The position numbers and the translations under genes were made by a program. From positions 11,956,143-12,020,142 of the forward strand of contig NW_004624784.1 of NCBI RefSeq assembly GCF_000247695.1: a stretch of DNA of 64,000 nt. The letters are read 5' to 3'. Shown piece after piece: positions 43,421 to 54,934 of the stretch. The notes under the pieces are model-generated. The model made no database searches. It had not been told where the DNA came from and saw only the letters and a list, made by a program, of their open reading frames with translations. Numbering within the stretch: position 1 is the first letter of the stretch; the number at the start of each line of letters is the position of its first letter. The DNA is from Heterocephalus glaber. Lineage: Eukaryota > Chordata > Mammalia > Rodentia > Bathyergidae.

Positions 43421-44260
43421 ATAATGCCATGCAAATATTTTATTATATTTCAGTGCAATGCATCAAAAACTATTACCTTGTGCTGGCTTTGGGAGGGAGA
43501 GGGAACAGGGCTGGTAGGCGATGAGCAGACATCCCTCTGTGTCTGCTCAGTGCAGAGACAGCGGTGCCCTTTGGCCTCCTCTATACTGCAGGAGCCCACA
43601 AATTATGCAGCTGGTCCTGTCCAGGTTATTTCATCAATTCCACAGACACTGCTTTTTGCACCTCTATGACATGATGCACACATGGGGTGTTCATTTAAAG
43701 CTGACATCCAAACATCTTGGCATTGGAAGAGGCCCTCCCTGGGCTCACCCTTTCTGTCCCCACAGTTTCTCTCCCTGACACAAACTCTGTCCCAGAGAGT
43801 CCACCGGGTGGCTAATGAGGACCCAGTGGCTTGTACCTATGGCTCCACAGCCAGCAAGCAGCAGAATGCAGACTTTACCCCAGACTCTGGACCACAGTGT
43901 AGAGATGATTTCCTGCCATCGCACTGGTGGGTAACATGGCCCCAAGACCATCCGGTACCCGGGAACAGTGGGCCAGGTGACAGAATTCATACCACCCGGC
44001 TCCAGACCACCCTCCCAACTCAGGACCCAGACCCTGCTTCACAATCTGTTGCTGTCTCCATTGGGGCTGGCAGAGTTGGATGTGAACCTGTCCCCCAAAT
44101 CCCCATCCTTACTGCTTACAGATTTTCAAACAAGGACTGCCCCTCAGTGACCAAAGCTCCTAAACAACCCTCAGCTTCTTTACACTATAACAGTCCCATC
44201 AACCAAGAAATGCAGTTTTCAGGGGTTGGTACACAAGCTCACATGCCTGCCTCCTTCCAT
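43421..44260. other. Unannotated stretch containing the longest open frame of the window
   Basis: The + frame at 43682-44296 has 204 codons with no recognised domain, signal peptide or membrane segment. CCCTTTCTGTCCCCACAG (43748-43765) is a good splice-acceptor-like string inside it, and its last codons run into a MIR. I do not call it a gene. Confidence 0.4.
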
Positions 44261-44261
44261 T

Positions 44262-44372
44262 CTCTGCAGTTTACCGTCTTCAGAGTGGGAAAATAGTATC
44301 TTGTATGAACATCTTTCAGAGCTTTTATGAAAATTAGATGAAATAATATGGGTTTGTGAAGCACGTGGTAGA
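44262..44372 (+). mobile_element. MIR SINE fragment
   Basis: GCAGTTTACCGTCTTCAGAG, TGGGAAAATAGTATCTTGTA, ATGAAAATTAGATGAAATAA and TGTGAAGCACGTGG are in MIR order. Confidence 0.7.
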
Positions 44373-44845
44373 AAGTTAATATGTTTTGATTTTCTAGTTC
44401 CCAAGCAAGAGTATCCAGAGTAAAACAAATCCTTAGTGATCCACTTTCTCTGCTCTTTCCCAGGTTTCTGGCACCCTGCTTAGGCTTCCTTCGGCATCAT
44501 CCCGGCCTAAAATAATCCTCTTTCTGTTCATCATTTTATCCATTGGTCAGAAAGGCAAGGGAACTCTTGCAAAGTTACATATAATAAGGCAGAAATGACT
44601 GATAACGGTTTCAATTAAGGAGTTGCTTTCCACTCTGTCCCCCACCAACTATTGCAGGACCAAGACCTCAGAGCTTGATTTGGCTCCCAGGCCAGCAGAG
44701 GTGTGAAAGTCCTACCTCAGGGATTCCCTGCCTAGCTAGCCTGCAGCAAGAGTTTACTAGAGCAAACCTTCCTCCTTTCCAGTCCCACAGCCACTTGAGC
44801 CTCTTGCTTGCCTTTCCTCCCAACTTATACATTCTTATACATTTG
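44373..44845. other. Unannotated stretch
   Basis: No gene or repeat is recognised. Confidence 0.4.
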
Positions 44846-44847
44846 AT

Positions 44848-44980
44848 CCACACCACAACTCTACAAGAGAGAGGTCCTTATCCATTTCCATTTCACAGAT
44901 GAAGAAACTGAGATTGCACACATTGGGGTCAAGAAAGCTGAGTCTAAGCTGGATCTGTCTGACTCCACGCTGGCTGCTTT
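44848..44980 (-). mobile_element. MIR SINE fragment
   Basis: CACACCACAACTCTACAAGA, CATTTCACAGATGAAGAAAC and GATCTGTCTGACTCCACG match an antisense MIR. Confidence 0.75.
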
Positions 44981-45059
44981 CCATAACTTCTGGCCTGGGC
45001 AGCTGCATTTTATAAAAGTCTGCTCACAAAGTAAACCCTGACTCTAGAGCTCTGACAGG

Positions 45060-45155
45060 TCTTCATTCATTCATCCATTTAACAAATATTCACGTCATGA
45101 CAATACTGTGCCAGGCACAGTCCTGGACACTAAACATGCCAGGTCATATCCCAGG
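45060..45155 (-). mobile_element. L2 3' end
   Basis: TTCATTCATTCATCCATTTA, ACAAATATTCACGTCATGAC and GCCAGGCACAGTCCTGGACA match an antisense L2 tail. Confidence 0.75.
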
Positions 45156-45515
45156 CCACCCAGAGCTCGTGCTCTGGCCTTTGACTGTGGTATTATTCCA
45201 TTTGGTCCGGAAGCCACCAGCAGCCAGGCTCTGAGGCCAGAGTGGCTAGCATTCAGTGCCTAAGCAGCACAATTATAAACAGAGAGAAGAATCCAGCTGG
45301 CAGCATGCCCTTGTCCCAGATTAGATAGTTTGCTCTCTTGGTACCTGTCCTGGCAGTTAAGATTTGAAAAAAGTCAGAGTTACTCCTCTCAGGAAAAAGA
45401 AATCCAGGTAATAGGATAGAGGAGAGGTTTTGTAATGGGGAATCCTCCCAGAGGTTCCTAAATCATGCCCTATAGGGAATCATCCACTAGCCAGATTAGC
45501 TGTTACTCAAGCTTC

Positions 45516-45518
<3 letters not shown>
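45156..45518. other. Unannotated stretch
   Basis: No gene or repeat is recognised. Confidence 0.4.
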
Positions 45519-45555
<37 letters not shown>

Positions 45556-45572
45556 GTGTGCCTGTGTGTGTG
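45519..45572. repeat. (TG)n microsatellite
   Basis: Pure TG to 45550, then interrupted TG to 45572. Confidence 0.95.
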
Positions 45573-46380
45573 CATTAGAGACAGAGATTAAAAGAGACAG
45601 AGAATTGGAGAATTGATCCTATGCACCCTGAGGGCAAAGACAACAGCAGCCATTCCTTGGGCACCCTCATCCAGCCACATTTAAGGAATTTATGGGCTCT
45701 CTCAGTCCAGAAGGTGGACTGACCAACAGATGGTCTGCCTGACTGACTATGCACACAGACCTCCCCCAGACCCCTGGGAGCACACGGGCACCTCCCTTTC
45801 CTCCTTTCTTCTTTTAATCATTCGCAGTGACAGATTGACAGAAGAGCCCCCACCACATAAAATTGCCTCTGGGCACAAGTACAAAACATAAAACATTTAG
45901 GGAAAATCATCCAAGAACAGTTGGCACACAAGTAAACTGCTTTAAACACTCAACTATAAGCAACCAGTTTAAATCTCTGGCACTGCTGAGTCCTGGCATC
46001 AGCCTGCCCAGCTCTTCAGAGTCCTCCTTCTCTACCCTCCTGCCCTCTCCTGATCTCCACCCCCTCTCCTCTGACCTCCCTCCTCCTCACCTCTCCTCTG
46101 AAACTGGGCAGCAGCCCTGTGTTCTCCTCACACACACGCCCCCCCGCCCCCAGGAAACCCCAAAACTGGAGGACACACAAGGAGGAAACTCCCTGTTTTG
46201 GAATCCACCCTCATGAAACCCCTGTGACACATTCTGGTTCAGGGCTAGAATCCAACAGGTGTGACTAGGACTCATCTTTGGACTAATGTACAGATTCCAT
46301 GGAGGCCTTTACAAAGCCTGGTCTCTGCTCATTCCTAATCTTTACACAGCATTCATGATCCACAGAGTAGGGTTTTTTAG
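45573..46380. other. Unannotated stretch
   Basis: The 117-codon frame at 45863-46216 is Ser/Pro-rich and unrecognised. No repeat is recognised. Confidence 0.4.
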
Positions 46381-46403
46381 TTTTTTTGCTATTTGGGGTT
46401 TTT

Positions 46404-46487
46404 TTTGTTTTTTGGTACCAGGGATGTAACTGGGGACCTTGCGCTTTTGAGGCAGTTGGTGGAACCACTGAGCTAAATCCCAGTCCC
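46404..46487 (-). mobile_element. ID-like SINE
   Basis: T-rich tail, TTTGGTACCAGGGATGTAAC, CTTGCGCTTTTGAGGCAG and ACCACTGAGCTAAATCCCAG give the reverse complement of the same ID-like subfamily. I see no clear target duplication, so it may be older or trimmed. Confidence 0.9.
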
Positions 46488-47135
46488 ATGTAGTTTAAGC
46501 TCTTTGATCCTACAGGGCTGCACAACAGCCTGTGTGCTGAGCTTGAAATTCTGTTCTTGAGACACAGAAAAGGCCCAGAAGCAACTGTCCAGGCCACAAA
46601 ACTGATAAGTGTCAAAGGTAGAACAGGAACCCACATCTCCTCACCTCCTCACAGCCTTCCTGCTATGTTCAGTGACCTCTTAGCCCACATTTAGGTACCT
46701 CTTTAGCTCTGGTGGGCTTCCTGAGGCCCTGGGAACAAGACAGGGGAAGGACAGGTACAGATCCAGGAAAAGACAGAGCAAGGGAAGGGGACTGGGAGCT
46801 TGCCAGGTTCAGGAGGGTGGGTCTGGCTGTCCTGCTCCCATAGGACACACTCAAGCTGTGACTTCTTGAGTGCACACCCTTGGGCCTATTTCCTAGGCAG
46901 GAGGCCTGGGTCTGGGTCGGAGCTAAATCCAGGCTGAACTTCTTCCTGCTGGGGTACACCCACAAGCTTTAGAGGTAGCACTGTCTGTCCTACTGAGACT
47001 CTATCCCCAAACTCCAGGGAGCAGCTGCCCTGGGGTGCCTGGCTCCCTTTTGTGTGTGACCAAGCCATGCCTGTCTAAGGTTGCCACCCACCCAAGTTCT
47101 TAACAGATGCTGAAGCGACTTTCATCACATTTGGA
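46488..47135. other. Unannotated stretch
   Basis: No gene or repeat is recognised. Confidence 0.4.
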
Positions 47136-47139
47136 AAAT

Positions 47140-47345
47140 CCATGGCACTTCCCACAACTCTCACCTCATTTAATTCTGGCAATAGTGTGAGCTTGGCATT
47201 CATGTCCCCATTTAACAAATGAGAAAATCAAGGACCTAGAAAGGTTAAAGGAATTGCCATGAGTCATTAATAGCTAAAAAATATCTGAAACATAACTTGA
47301 ATCCAACTTCTCTGACCCAGAGTTCAGCACTACTTCCATCCCCAC
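47140..47345 (-). mobile_element. MIR SINE, long copy
   Basis: CACCTCATTTAATTCTGGCA, CCCATTTAACAAATGAGAAA, AAGGTTAAAGGAATTGCCAT and CTTCTCTGACCCAGAGTTCA cover most of an antisense MIR. Confidence 0.75.
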
Positions 47346-47489
47346 TGGGGTTGCCAAACAAGTACCAGAATTTGTGGTGATAGCTTCATCCTCATTCTGT
47401 ACCTTTAGAGTCCCTCCTTATCCTTGGATACCCTTGTCCACTGTGGTCCAGACTGAGCTCTGGGCCATTTAATACATTGCCTGTCTCAC

Positions 47490-47960
47490 TGCCTATTTTT
47501 TCACTTAACATACATATATTGAACACCTACTATATAACAGTTACTATGTGAAGTGCTGGGAATACAAATGATGATTTGTATACACACAGCCCTTCCCTAG
47601 AAAGAACTTCATTGTGAAGGTGGACCAACAGTGAATAAAGCAGCTGTGAATTACATTGTAATGGTTTCCAGGACAAAGCAAGATAGGATGCTAGGCTGGA
47701 ATACCTGAGCTGGTCTTGGAAGATCAGGAGCTTCTGGAGAAAAAAGATCTCAGAGACACTAGCCAAGTCAGGAAAGTTTTGCCAGGCAAAGAGGGGCAGG
47801 CAGGAAAGGCTAGGCAGAAGAGACAACATGGCATGCCTGGGCCTACAAATTCTTCATCTTGTCTGTATCATAGACAAGGACAGGGACCATGAGAAATGAG
47901 CCTGTGGACGTAAGCAGAGGTCAAGTCACATAAAAGCAGGTTTGTTTTTAGGCCCTTGGG
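47490..47960 (-). mobile_element. L2 tail plus old repeat text
   Basis: ATATATTGAACACCTACTAT and GAAGTGCTGGGAATACAAAT are an antisense L2 tail. The following text (GGAATACCTGAGCTGGTCTT, GAGAAATGAGCCTGTGG) resembles the old repeat near 28580 and 56240. Confidence 0.5.
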
Positions 47961-48117
47961 AAGGCTGACAGCAAAGACCAGCTTTCAATCTACCAATTTC
48001 AGTCTACTAAAGATTTGGTGGTAGCATGGTGGTGCGAATAACCTATTTTGATAGAGATGAGGGATTACAGGGGACAAAACTGAAAGTAGGAAGATAAATT
48101 TGGGAGTTGAGGTAGTA

Positions 48118-48462
48118 AGTCAGCTTTCCATTACTATAATAAACACTTGAGATAATCAATTTATAGAGAAAACAGTTTATTTTGACTCACAATTTTAGAG
48201 GCTTCAGTCTGTGATTAGTAGTTGGCCCCATTGCTTTCGGTTGCACATCATGGAGGAAATGCATGACCAAGCAAAACTGCTCACTTTATGGCTGGGAAGA
48301 GGTATAAAAGAAAAGGAAGAAATTAGAGTTCCACTGTCCTCTTCAAGAGCAAACAGTCAATCACCTAAAGATCTCCCAGCAGGCCTCACCTCTTAAAAAT
48401 CCCATCACCTCCCAGTAGCACCACATGGACCACGGGAGAACACTTCAGATCCAAACTACAGG
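48118..48462 (-). mobile_element. Solo LTR, MaLR-like
   Basis: GTCAGCTTTCCATTACTATA, ACACTTGAGATAATCAATTT, TTTATTTTGACTCACAATTT, GCACATCATGGAGGAAATGC, CCTCACCTCTTAAAAATCCC and CAGATCCAAACTACAG match the antisense family of 5150 and 20510, and this is the least decayed of the three. Confidence 0.75.
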
Positions 48463-48599
48463 ATCCAGGAAACCGTCAGAGTGGACAGACCAGGAGACAT
48501 TTTAAAAATACTGCAAAGATAGATCTGGCAGAATTTTGTGGCTTTAAAAGATGGAAAATCAAAGAGGAGTCAAATCTGACTTGAGGCTTTCTGGCTTGG

Positions 48600-48685
48600 G
48601 CAGCCAGACAGAGGGTACCCAGAGCCTAGTCCACTGCCTGGCACAGAGCAGGCGCTGAATAAATATGAGCCAAATGAATGAATTT
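48600..48685 (+). mobile_element. L2/MIR tail
   Basis: CCACTGCCTGGCACAGAGCA, GGCGCTGAATAAATATGAGC and CAAATGAATGAA. Confidence 0.7.
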
Positions 48686-49045
48686 TCCAAGGGCAGGAAC
48701 GCAAGAAGAGGAACACTTTTGTTCAGATGGGGCTGATGATTAAGTTTTAGAGATAGGCAGCCAAGAGTGGGACACACAAGTGGTCTGGGTAGAGACGAGT
48801 TGCCAGTCATCAGCAGACTGATCATAATTAGGGTCATAGGGTTGAACTTAAATAACCAGAGAGAATTTGTCCAGTAAAAGTAAAGCAGTGCCAGAGAATG
48901 AACACTGATAAACACCAAAAGTTTAGGGAAAGAGAGAAGAAAAAAAGTGAAAAGAGTAAGCCATTGCACTGATCCAGTTTAGAGTTTTTCCATCTTATGA
49001 GACTGAAGCAGCGGTGCAAAGTGCCTGAGAATACAAAAAGGTAGC
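48686..49045. other. Unannotated stretch
   Basis: The 136-codon minus-strand frame 48559-48969 is hydrophobic but unrecognised and overlaps the L2 tail. Confidence 0.4.
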
Positions 49046-49049
49046 AGTG

Positions 49050-49545
49050 GTGGTGAATTGTAGGTGTCAGTTTGACTGGGCCACGGGTGCCCAGACATTG
49101 GATCAAAAATGATTCTGGATGTGTCTATGAGGGCGCTTCTGGATGAAATTAACATATGAATCTGTAGGTTTTGAAGCAGGTGGTTCTCTCTAATATGGAT
49201 GGATCCCATTAAGACAGCTGAAGGCCTGAGTAAGACAAAAAAACTCAACTCTCCCAAGAGCAATTCTCCTCCTACCTAATGGCCACCAGGCAGAGAAGTT
49301 CTTCCTTGTCTGGAACTTGAACTCAAAACATTGACTCTTCTTTAGTCTTGAGCCTCCCAGCTGCCAAACTGAAATTTATACATCCTCTCTCCTGGGTCTC
49401 CAGCTTGCCAACTGCAGATCTGGAGACTTTTCAGCCTTCATAATCATGTAAGCCAATTCTTTATAGTACATATGTAATGAATGTATATATCACATACAGA
49501 AACACCCATTAGTTTGGTTTTTCTGGAGAATCCTGATTAATACAG
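49050..49545 (+). mobile_element. Solo LTR, MLT2-like (ERVL)
   Basis: GTGTCAGTTTGACTGGGCCA, GGGTGCCCAGACATTGGATC, TGTGTCTATGAGGGCGCTTC, TAAGACAGCTGAAGGCCTGA, CTCCTGGGTCTCCAGCTTGC, CATAATCATGTAAGCCAATT and TCCTGATTAATACAG give a nearly full-length ERVL LTR. No internal viral sequence is present. Confidence 0.8.
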
Positions 49546-49807
49546 TGTTGAAATGATCAACCAGAGAATTTAAACTGGTCGAGAAAGAAAATACGGATGA
49601 GTAAGGTGAAGAAATTAAGGGATTCACCAAAAGAGTGAAAAGCACACTTAATAGAAGAAACTGAGCAGGAGAACTTGGTAGATAAGAATTTGTGGTCAAA
49701 ACTGCAGGATGTATGAATGTAGGATTTCAAAGGGGGAGCAATTATGGACAATAAGACCCTGACATCACTGTGGGGGTGGCTGCCTAAAGTGGAGCAAAGA
49801 TGAAGAT

Positions 49808-49810
<3 letters not shown>
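49546..49810. other. Unannotated stretch
   Basis: Purine-rich unique text. No gene is recognised. Confidence 0.35.

Positions 49811-49858
<48 letters not shown>
49811..49858. repeat. (TG)n microsatellite
   Basis: Twenty-four uninterrupted TG units. Confidence 0.98.
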
Positions 49859-49861
<3 letters not shown>

Positions 49862-50420
49862 TTGTGAAGAGATGAGAGGACAGACTGGCCAGGATTTTGG
49901 ATAAGTTTTCCATGTGGACATTAAAGTTCCCAGGACTTTGGCATATGGATGAAAACTTCAGCAGATGCCATGTGTTCAATGAATCAGAGAGAGTGACTGA
50001 GAGGCCAGTGGGTGACCACAATGAGGAGGGAAAGAAAAGATCAAGCCAGACTACACCAGCCCATTGGGGAGCTCCTTATGCAAGGGTCCAAACCAGGCTA
50101 TGAAGTGTGAGGAGGATGCCGACCCCACCTCCCAGCCCTGAGGGACACGGCTAGGGAACCATTGTCCTCCAAAGAAAGCCAGTTTCTGGTTAGAGCTGGG
50201 AGGTAGGAGAGTTCAGAGAAAATGCAGGGAATGTAGGAGGATTAATGCACCATGGGATGGGGCACCAGAGGATAGGAGGGATTGTTTGACGGAGGGGAGT
50301 AGAAAGGTGAGTCAAGGTGAGGTCCTAGGGAGAAGTACAGACGGGATGGGGTGAGGAAAGATGACGGTGGAGATAATGTCTCAGATGGAATAACAGACAT
50401 GACACAGTGTGTTTACCAGA
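49859..50420. other. Unannotated stretch
   Basis: No gene or repeat is recognised. Confidence 0.4.
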
Positions 50421-50424
50421 TCTC

Positions 50425-50735
50425 AGGGCATCTACCTCTCCCTGGACTCTCAGTAAAGCTAAATTTCCCAGTCTTCTCTGCACCTCAGCAGGGGCTGTTT
50501 GCCTGGCTCCTGGCTAGTGCATGTAAGCAGAAGTTGCTTGTGACACTTCCTAGCCTGGCCACGTGTCCATGTGTGTTGGTTCACGCTCTGTCTCCTTCCT
50601 TTACAGACCTTGTGTTGATATGGAAAGGGAGGATCCCTGCATCATTCCTGAAGATCTTCTAAGAGCCATCCCAATTTGCATCAGCGGGAGTGCAAACAAG
50701 AAATAAACCTTTGCCATGCCACACTCCTGGGGTTT
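50425..50735 (+). mobile_element. Old LTR-like or DNA-type repeat, uncertain
   Basis: AAATTTCCCAGTCTTCTCTG, GGCCACGTGTCCATGTGTG and AACAAGAAATAAACCTTTGC resemble a recurrent repeat ending with AATAAAC text. Family not assigned. Confidence 0.35.
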
Positions 50736-51110
50736 GGGTGCTATGTTAGGATTTGGTTGGCCACAAGGTTTCCATGAGAGTCAGCCACAATATGTCCCTG
50801 ATGGATTGGGTTGTGGCCTTCTTTCCCCTGTCCCTCCAGGTCTCTCCATCTCTGCCTCTGACCCTAACTCTCAGTTCTTCCTCTGCTCCTTTGTCCCCTC
50901 TTTCTTCTTTTGAACCAGATCAACAAGTTCTTATTGAGTCTGAGCCCCTGCTCTCAGCCTGCCCCCAGCTCTGCCTCCCACTGCTGCCCTGTGGCTGCCT
51001 CCACTTGCCAGGAACTAGCCCCCAGGAGGCTGGTAGCAGCCAGACCCCAGAGATAAGGGACTTAATGAGTCCCTTGAACAAATTCTGAAAACCAAGCCAG
51101 ACGCCACACT
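50736..51110. other. Unannotated stretch
   Basis: The 111-codon frame 50753-51088 is Leu/Ser/Pro-rich with no domain. Confidence 0.4.
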
Positions 51111-51129
51111 CTTTTGCAGTCCCCCCCTC

Positions 51130-51285
51130 CCCCAAGCAGCCTGGGGAGCGTGCATTATTTAGAGAAATTATTTAGCATTCTGCTTCTGTCATTCCTTGCC
51201 ATGGCACCGGGCCCTGCTATGTGATAAAAATATCAACATTAAATCGACTCTGACAACTGCTGTTTACTTGCAGTGTCACTAGAGC
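51130..51285. promoter_or_regulatory. Candidate conserved noncoding element
   Basis: GCATTATTTAGAGAAATTAT, TCCTTGCCATGGCACCGGGC, GATAAAAATATCAACATTAA and CTGACAACTGCTGTTTACTT. Unique and AT-rich, with RFX-like (TTGCCATGGCA), MEIS-like (CTGACA) and FOX-like (GTTTAC) strings. Function is inferred. Confidence 0.35.
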
Positions 51286-51590
51286 CAGGGGCAGAGTCGA
51301 CAGCTCCTGCAGGACCTGAAGTGCCAGCGGCAGCAACAGCAGCAGCAGCTCCTGTGGAAAACTCTCCAGCTCTCCAGCCTGGCAGGTCCAGCCCTGGGAA
51401 GGAGCCCAGTGCCTGAGATGGCAGCCCTGGGGACAGTGGGCCTCAGCCACCCTACCCTAAGTCATCCCCACTTCTGTCAGACTCCTCACCCTGAAAAGCA
51501 TTGGTTCTGTTGTAAGTAGAAGGATCCTAATAAAAAGAGGACTGAGTCTTGAGAAGCCACCTGGCACTCTGTGAGCCCCTGACCACACAA
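51286..51590. other. Unannotated stretch with a CAG-rich segment
   Basis: GGCAGCAACAGCAGCAGCAG near 51328-51347 is a short CAG run. No gene is recognised. Confidence 0.4.
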
Positions 51591-51591
51591 C

Positions 51592-51722
51592 ATTTTTAAG
51601 TTGCACATCAGCTCTGGCATTCCCGTATTACAGATTTTAACACTGAGCCTCAGAGATGGTGAGTTGCTTCCCCAAAGACACACAGTAACAAGCAAGAAGG
51701 CTGGAGTAGGCCCCGAGTCCAT
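51592..51722 (-). mobile_element. MIR SINE fragment
   Basis: TTACAGATTTTAACACTGAG, CCTCAGAGATGGTGAGTTGC, TTCCCCAAAGACACACAGTA and GTAGGCCCCGAGTCC match an antisense MIR. Confidence 0.7.
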
Positions 51723-52515
51723 AGTATCACAATTATCATGTGTCAGCAGAGGGCATTTGGCATACAGTGATCTGCTTCAGCACTGAGCCACTGACCAAGG
51801 CTGCGAACATCCTCCTAAGGCCAATAAGGATGGATCTCTCTCCCTGGCATCTGACTGCCAGCTTGGGGTAGAGGGTGGATGGACAACCTGACCTGCTATA
51901 AGGATGCTGGACAAGAGTTGATCAGACCTTAGCACCCTACCCACTCTTAAACCCAGCATCCCAAAGCTAGGCAGTATCCTCCAGCAAGTGTGAACAGAAA
52001 AGAGCAGCAAAGAACTGCAGGAACAGGGTACAGGACCCCAGGCAGAAGAGGATAGGTAGGGCAGATGAAGAGAAGGAACCAAAGGAGACAGCCCTGCTGT
52101 CCCTGTAGGGCCCTCAAGCAACTGCAGTGCCCTCTGTCACTCTTCCTTTCTGGGAGCAGAATGAAAAAGCTGAACACATAATGATCACTCCAAAAATATT
52201 TTCCAGTTGGCTCTTCTTAACTAAGGACACAAAGTGGAAGGCAATGATGGCCTCTGACAGGCATCTCTGAACCTTGGATGTGATCCTGGGAAAAGGTCTC
52301 AACCAGTCCTTGAGAAAATGACTTAGGGTTTCCAGACCATAAAAGTATCAACCCTGTGAAAAGCTTCCTGCCAAACTAATGGGGTAGGGCTGCTTGCACG
52401 GAGACACAAAGTCCAAGATGACAATGATAATAGGCCCAATCTGACTCTGGAGGGTCAGCCCTCCCTTGGAAACTGGGTTTGCTGCTGAACATCATGTTTT
52501 ACAGAAATTTAGACA
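51723..52515. other. Unannotated stretch
   Basis: No gene or repeat is recognised. The 114-codon minus-strand frame at 51777-52121 has no domain. Confidence 0.4.
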
Positions 52516-52519
52516 GTGG

Positions 52520-52710
52520 AGGGTGACCAGGATGGCAATGAGCTTCAAATCATGTCATGGGAGAAATATGAAAGGAATTGGGTTTATCTGGCCATAAAAA
52601 CTTACAAGGACAAACTACCAATATTTAAAAAGCTGCTGGGGAATGGACTTGACCTTTTGGCCCACAAAGGGCAGAATTCAGTTGGGAAATGCAGGGGAAA
52701 AATGGCATGA
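52520..52710 (+). mobile_element. L3/CR1-like LINE remnant
   Basis: TGGGAGAAATATGAAAGGAA, TATCTGGCCATAAAAACTTA, AAAAGCTGCTGGGGAATGGA, CTTGACCTTTTGGCCCACAA and GGCAGAATTCAGTTGGGAAA follow the CR1/L3 3' region. Such copies predate the placental radiation. Confidence 0.6.
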
Positions 52711-53585
52711 GTTCTGTGTGAGGACACAGAAGTCAGGGCTGACAAAAGTGTGATATGCAGCACTTCCTAACATTTTCCCATGTGGCTTACACAGAAATTG
52801 ATCCCATCTGTACAACTCACTGGGGGAAACGTAATGGATAAGGTTGTCCACAGCCAGAGGTGACCAGCAGTAGAATGCTGAGCACCCACATGGCAGCCCT
52901 ACTGCTGAGAAGAGCTCACAAAACGTGCCCACTGAAGCATCCTGGAGAAACTCAGGTGGAATAGTGAGCTTCTTGTCATCAAGGGTGTTCAAGTAAAGAC
53001 TAAGAGAGATTATGGGGGGAAAAGTTGTACTTCAGAAGGGTTCAAATATTAGAAACCAAGTTGTTCCCTTTTATGCACTGCTGCTAAGATTCTGGGCCTC
53101 TAGGGAGAAGCAGAGGGAGAGACACAGCTGTTCCTTGCATATGCACCTACGTACCCAGAGTTGAACCTTTGTGCTCCATGAAGATAGGGGGATTCCTACA
53201 TTAGCCAGCCCCTCACAAGGATGGCCTATGTGAGTCCACTCACACGCTGAGGGTGACCCAGGCACCCGGGGTGTGCCTGTCCCATTAGCCTTCCACGCTG
53301 GCATGGGAAAGGCCTCCAGACGGATGAATGAAAATCACTCAAATTGAGTTCAACTGAGCAGGAGAAAGAAGGCTAGAGCCCATTAATTATCCTTAGGTTG
53401 ACCCTCATGCATCCTCCCAACACAGAGCAATACCCCACTTAAAGAGACAATTACAATTAATGATGTGGGATTTGGACCTTATCAAAATAGAGCACCCATG
53501 CTTGGCTCACAGGGCATAAGACGAGGAGATGGCCCCAGGTTGGGCCTGCAACACTTGCCCAGCATGTCTCGTGAGTGAGCATGCA
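52711..53585. other. Unannotated stretch
   Basis: AATTACAATTAATGATGTGG (53449) is a lone homeodomain-type string. No gene or repeat is recognised. Confidence 0.4.
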
Positions 53586-53587
53586 CT

Positions 53588-53840
53588 AGAGAGCCACACA
53601 GACCTGGGCTTCTCTGTTTTCTGGCTGTGTAACCCAGAGCCAGTTGCTGGGCCCCTCTGAATCTCTATGTCCTTGTCTGTAGAACAGGGCCCACCTCTTA
53701 GGTTTGTTAAAAGGATTTAACGAGATAACCTGAGACATCACCATCAACATCCTGTGTGACCTTGGGAAAGGCATCCCATAATGCAGCTCGAGCATCTCCT
53801 GCTGTAACAGGAGGGGGATTATCAGTAAGATCACTAAGTT
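53588..53840 (+). mobile_element. MIR SINE (long or two adjacent copies)
   Basis: ACACAGACCTGGGCTTCTCT, GGCTGTGTAACCCAGAGCCA, AGAACAGGGCCCACCTCTTA and AAAAGGATTTAACGAGATAA, then a second start-like CATCCTGTGTGACCTTGGGA at 53749. Confidence 0.75.
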
Positions 53841-54930
53841 TCTCCAAGTGCCGAATTCCTGTACTCTATTTTGAGACCTCTCAGCCAAGCCTGATGTGAG
53901 CCAAGAAAAGTCAGTGCCAGGACTGTGAGGCCGATGCCTCTTCCCACCCACCAAATCCAAACTTACTCCCTTACTACAAGCATCTCCTGATGATCTCCCT
54001 CCCTCCCACCTCCAATCAAACCCAGACACCAACCCTCCAAATGTCCATCAATACTCCTAGCCTGGAATCCCACAAGACCCAGAAATCATTAGCTTTTGAT
54101 TTATGAAGCACTTCAGTGTCCCCAGCTGGGTGCCCTCCACCTCTGCCCCACACAAAAGACAGCCCTCTTCTTGGAAGATAAAAAGCCACTAATTGTTTCC
54201 CTCTCCCCTCCAATATTGACTGGAAGAACATGAGGCTCTCGGTGTTTCATCGACAGCCAGCTGGCTCTCTTGCCTGGGGAAGATGGTCTTTAGTAAGACA
54301 CAAGGGGAAGGAGGAAAGTCCATTGGGTTATGTAATCAGAGACAAATAAGGCCAGTCAAGGGGCAGGCTGGGTGGCTGAATGAGCTGGAATTATGTTCTA
54401 CATTTCTGAGATGGAGACACAAGAACCAGCCCACCACCTCCACCCCAGCCCCCACTGAGATAAGGCCTGGGGATTCACACACACTCTCTGAACTGAACCT
54501 GATTCTCCACCCACCCCAAGCTCCATGTGCTGGACATTATCACTTTCTTCCCCTTTCTGTGTGCACCCTTCCTAGGGGTATGTGTCCCGCAAAGGTCACC
54601 CAGCCTATATGAGTTGTATCACTTAAGCTCCTTGCTCTCTGGCATCTACCTGAATCACCATGGGAGACACTAGCAAGACCCTGGAGGGTGAAAGGAAGGA
54701 GAGCCTGGGCTGTTTATCACCCTCATCTCAAACCTCCACCTGAGGCCACATAACTCTACAGCCACAACCATCACCTGACGGTGACTGTTCTCTCCATGTG
54801 TCTTTTATGCCTGGCCACCACTGCTATGCCTCAGGTGCTCTACCATCCTGGTTGGCTTCCTTTACCCCACCTACATTTCAATAAATAGCCCTCTCTGCTA
54901 ACCAAAACTCACCCCCAATTCTTTCATACA
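53841..54930. other. Unannotated stretch
   Basis: No gene or repeat is recognised. Frames of up to 109 codons are unremarkable. Confidence 0.4.
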
Positions 54931-54934
54931 CTAA

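Noticed and set aside
49557..50021. 154-codon minus-strand frame with a Thr-His repeat
   Set aside because: The repeat is the translation of a (TG)n microsatellite.
51328..51347. CAG repeat as a coding polyglutamine tract
   Set aside because: It is a very short run with no recognisable coding context.
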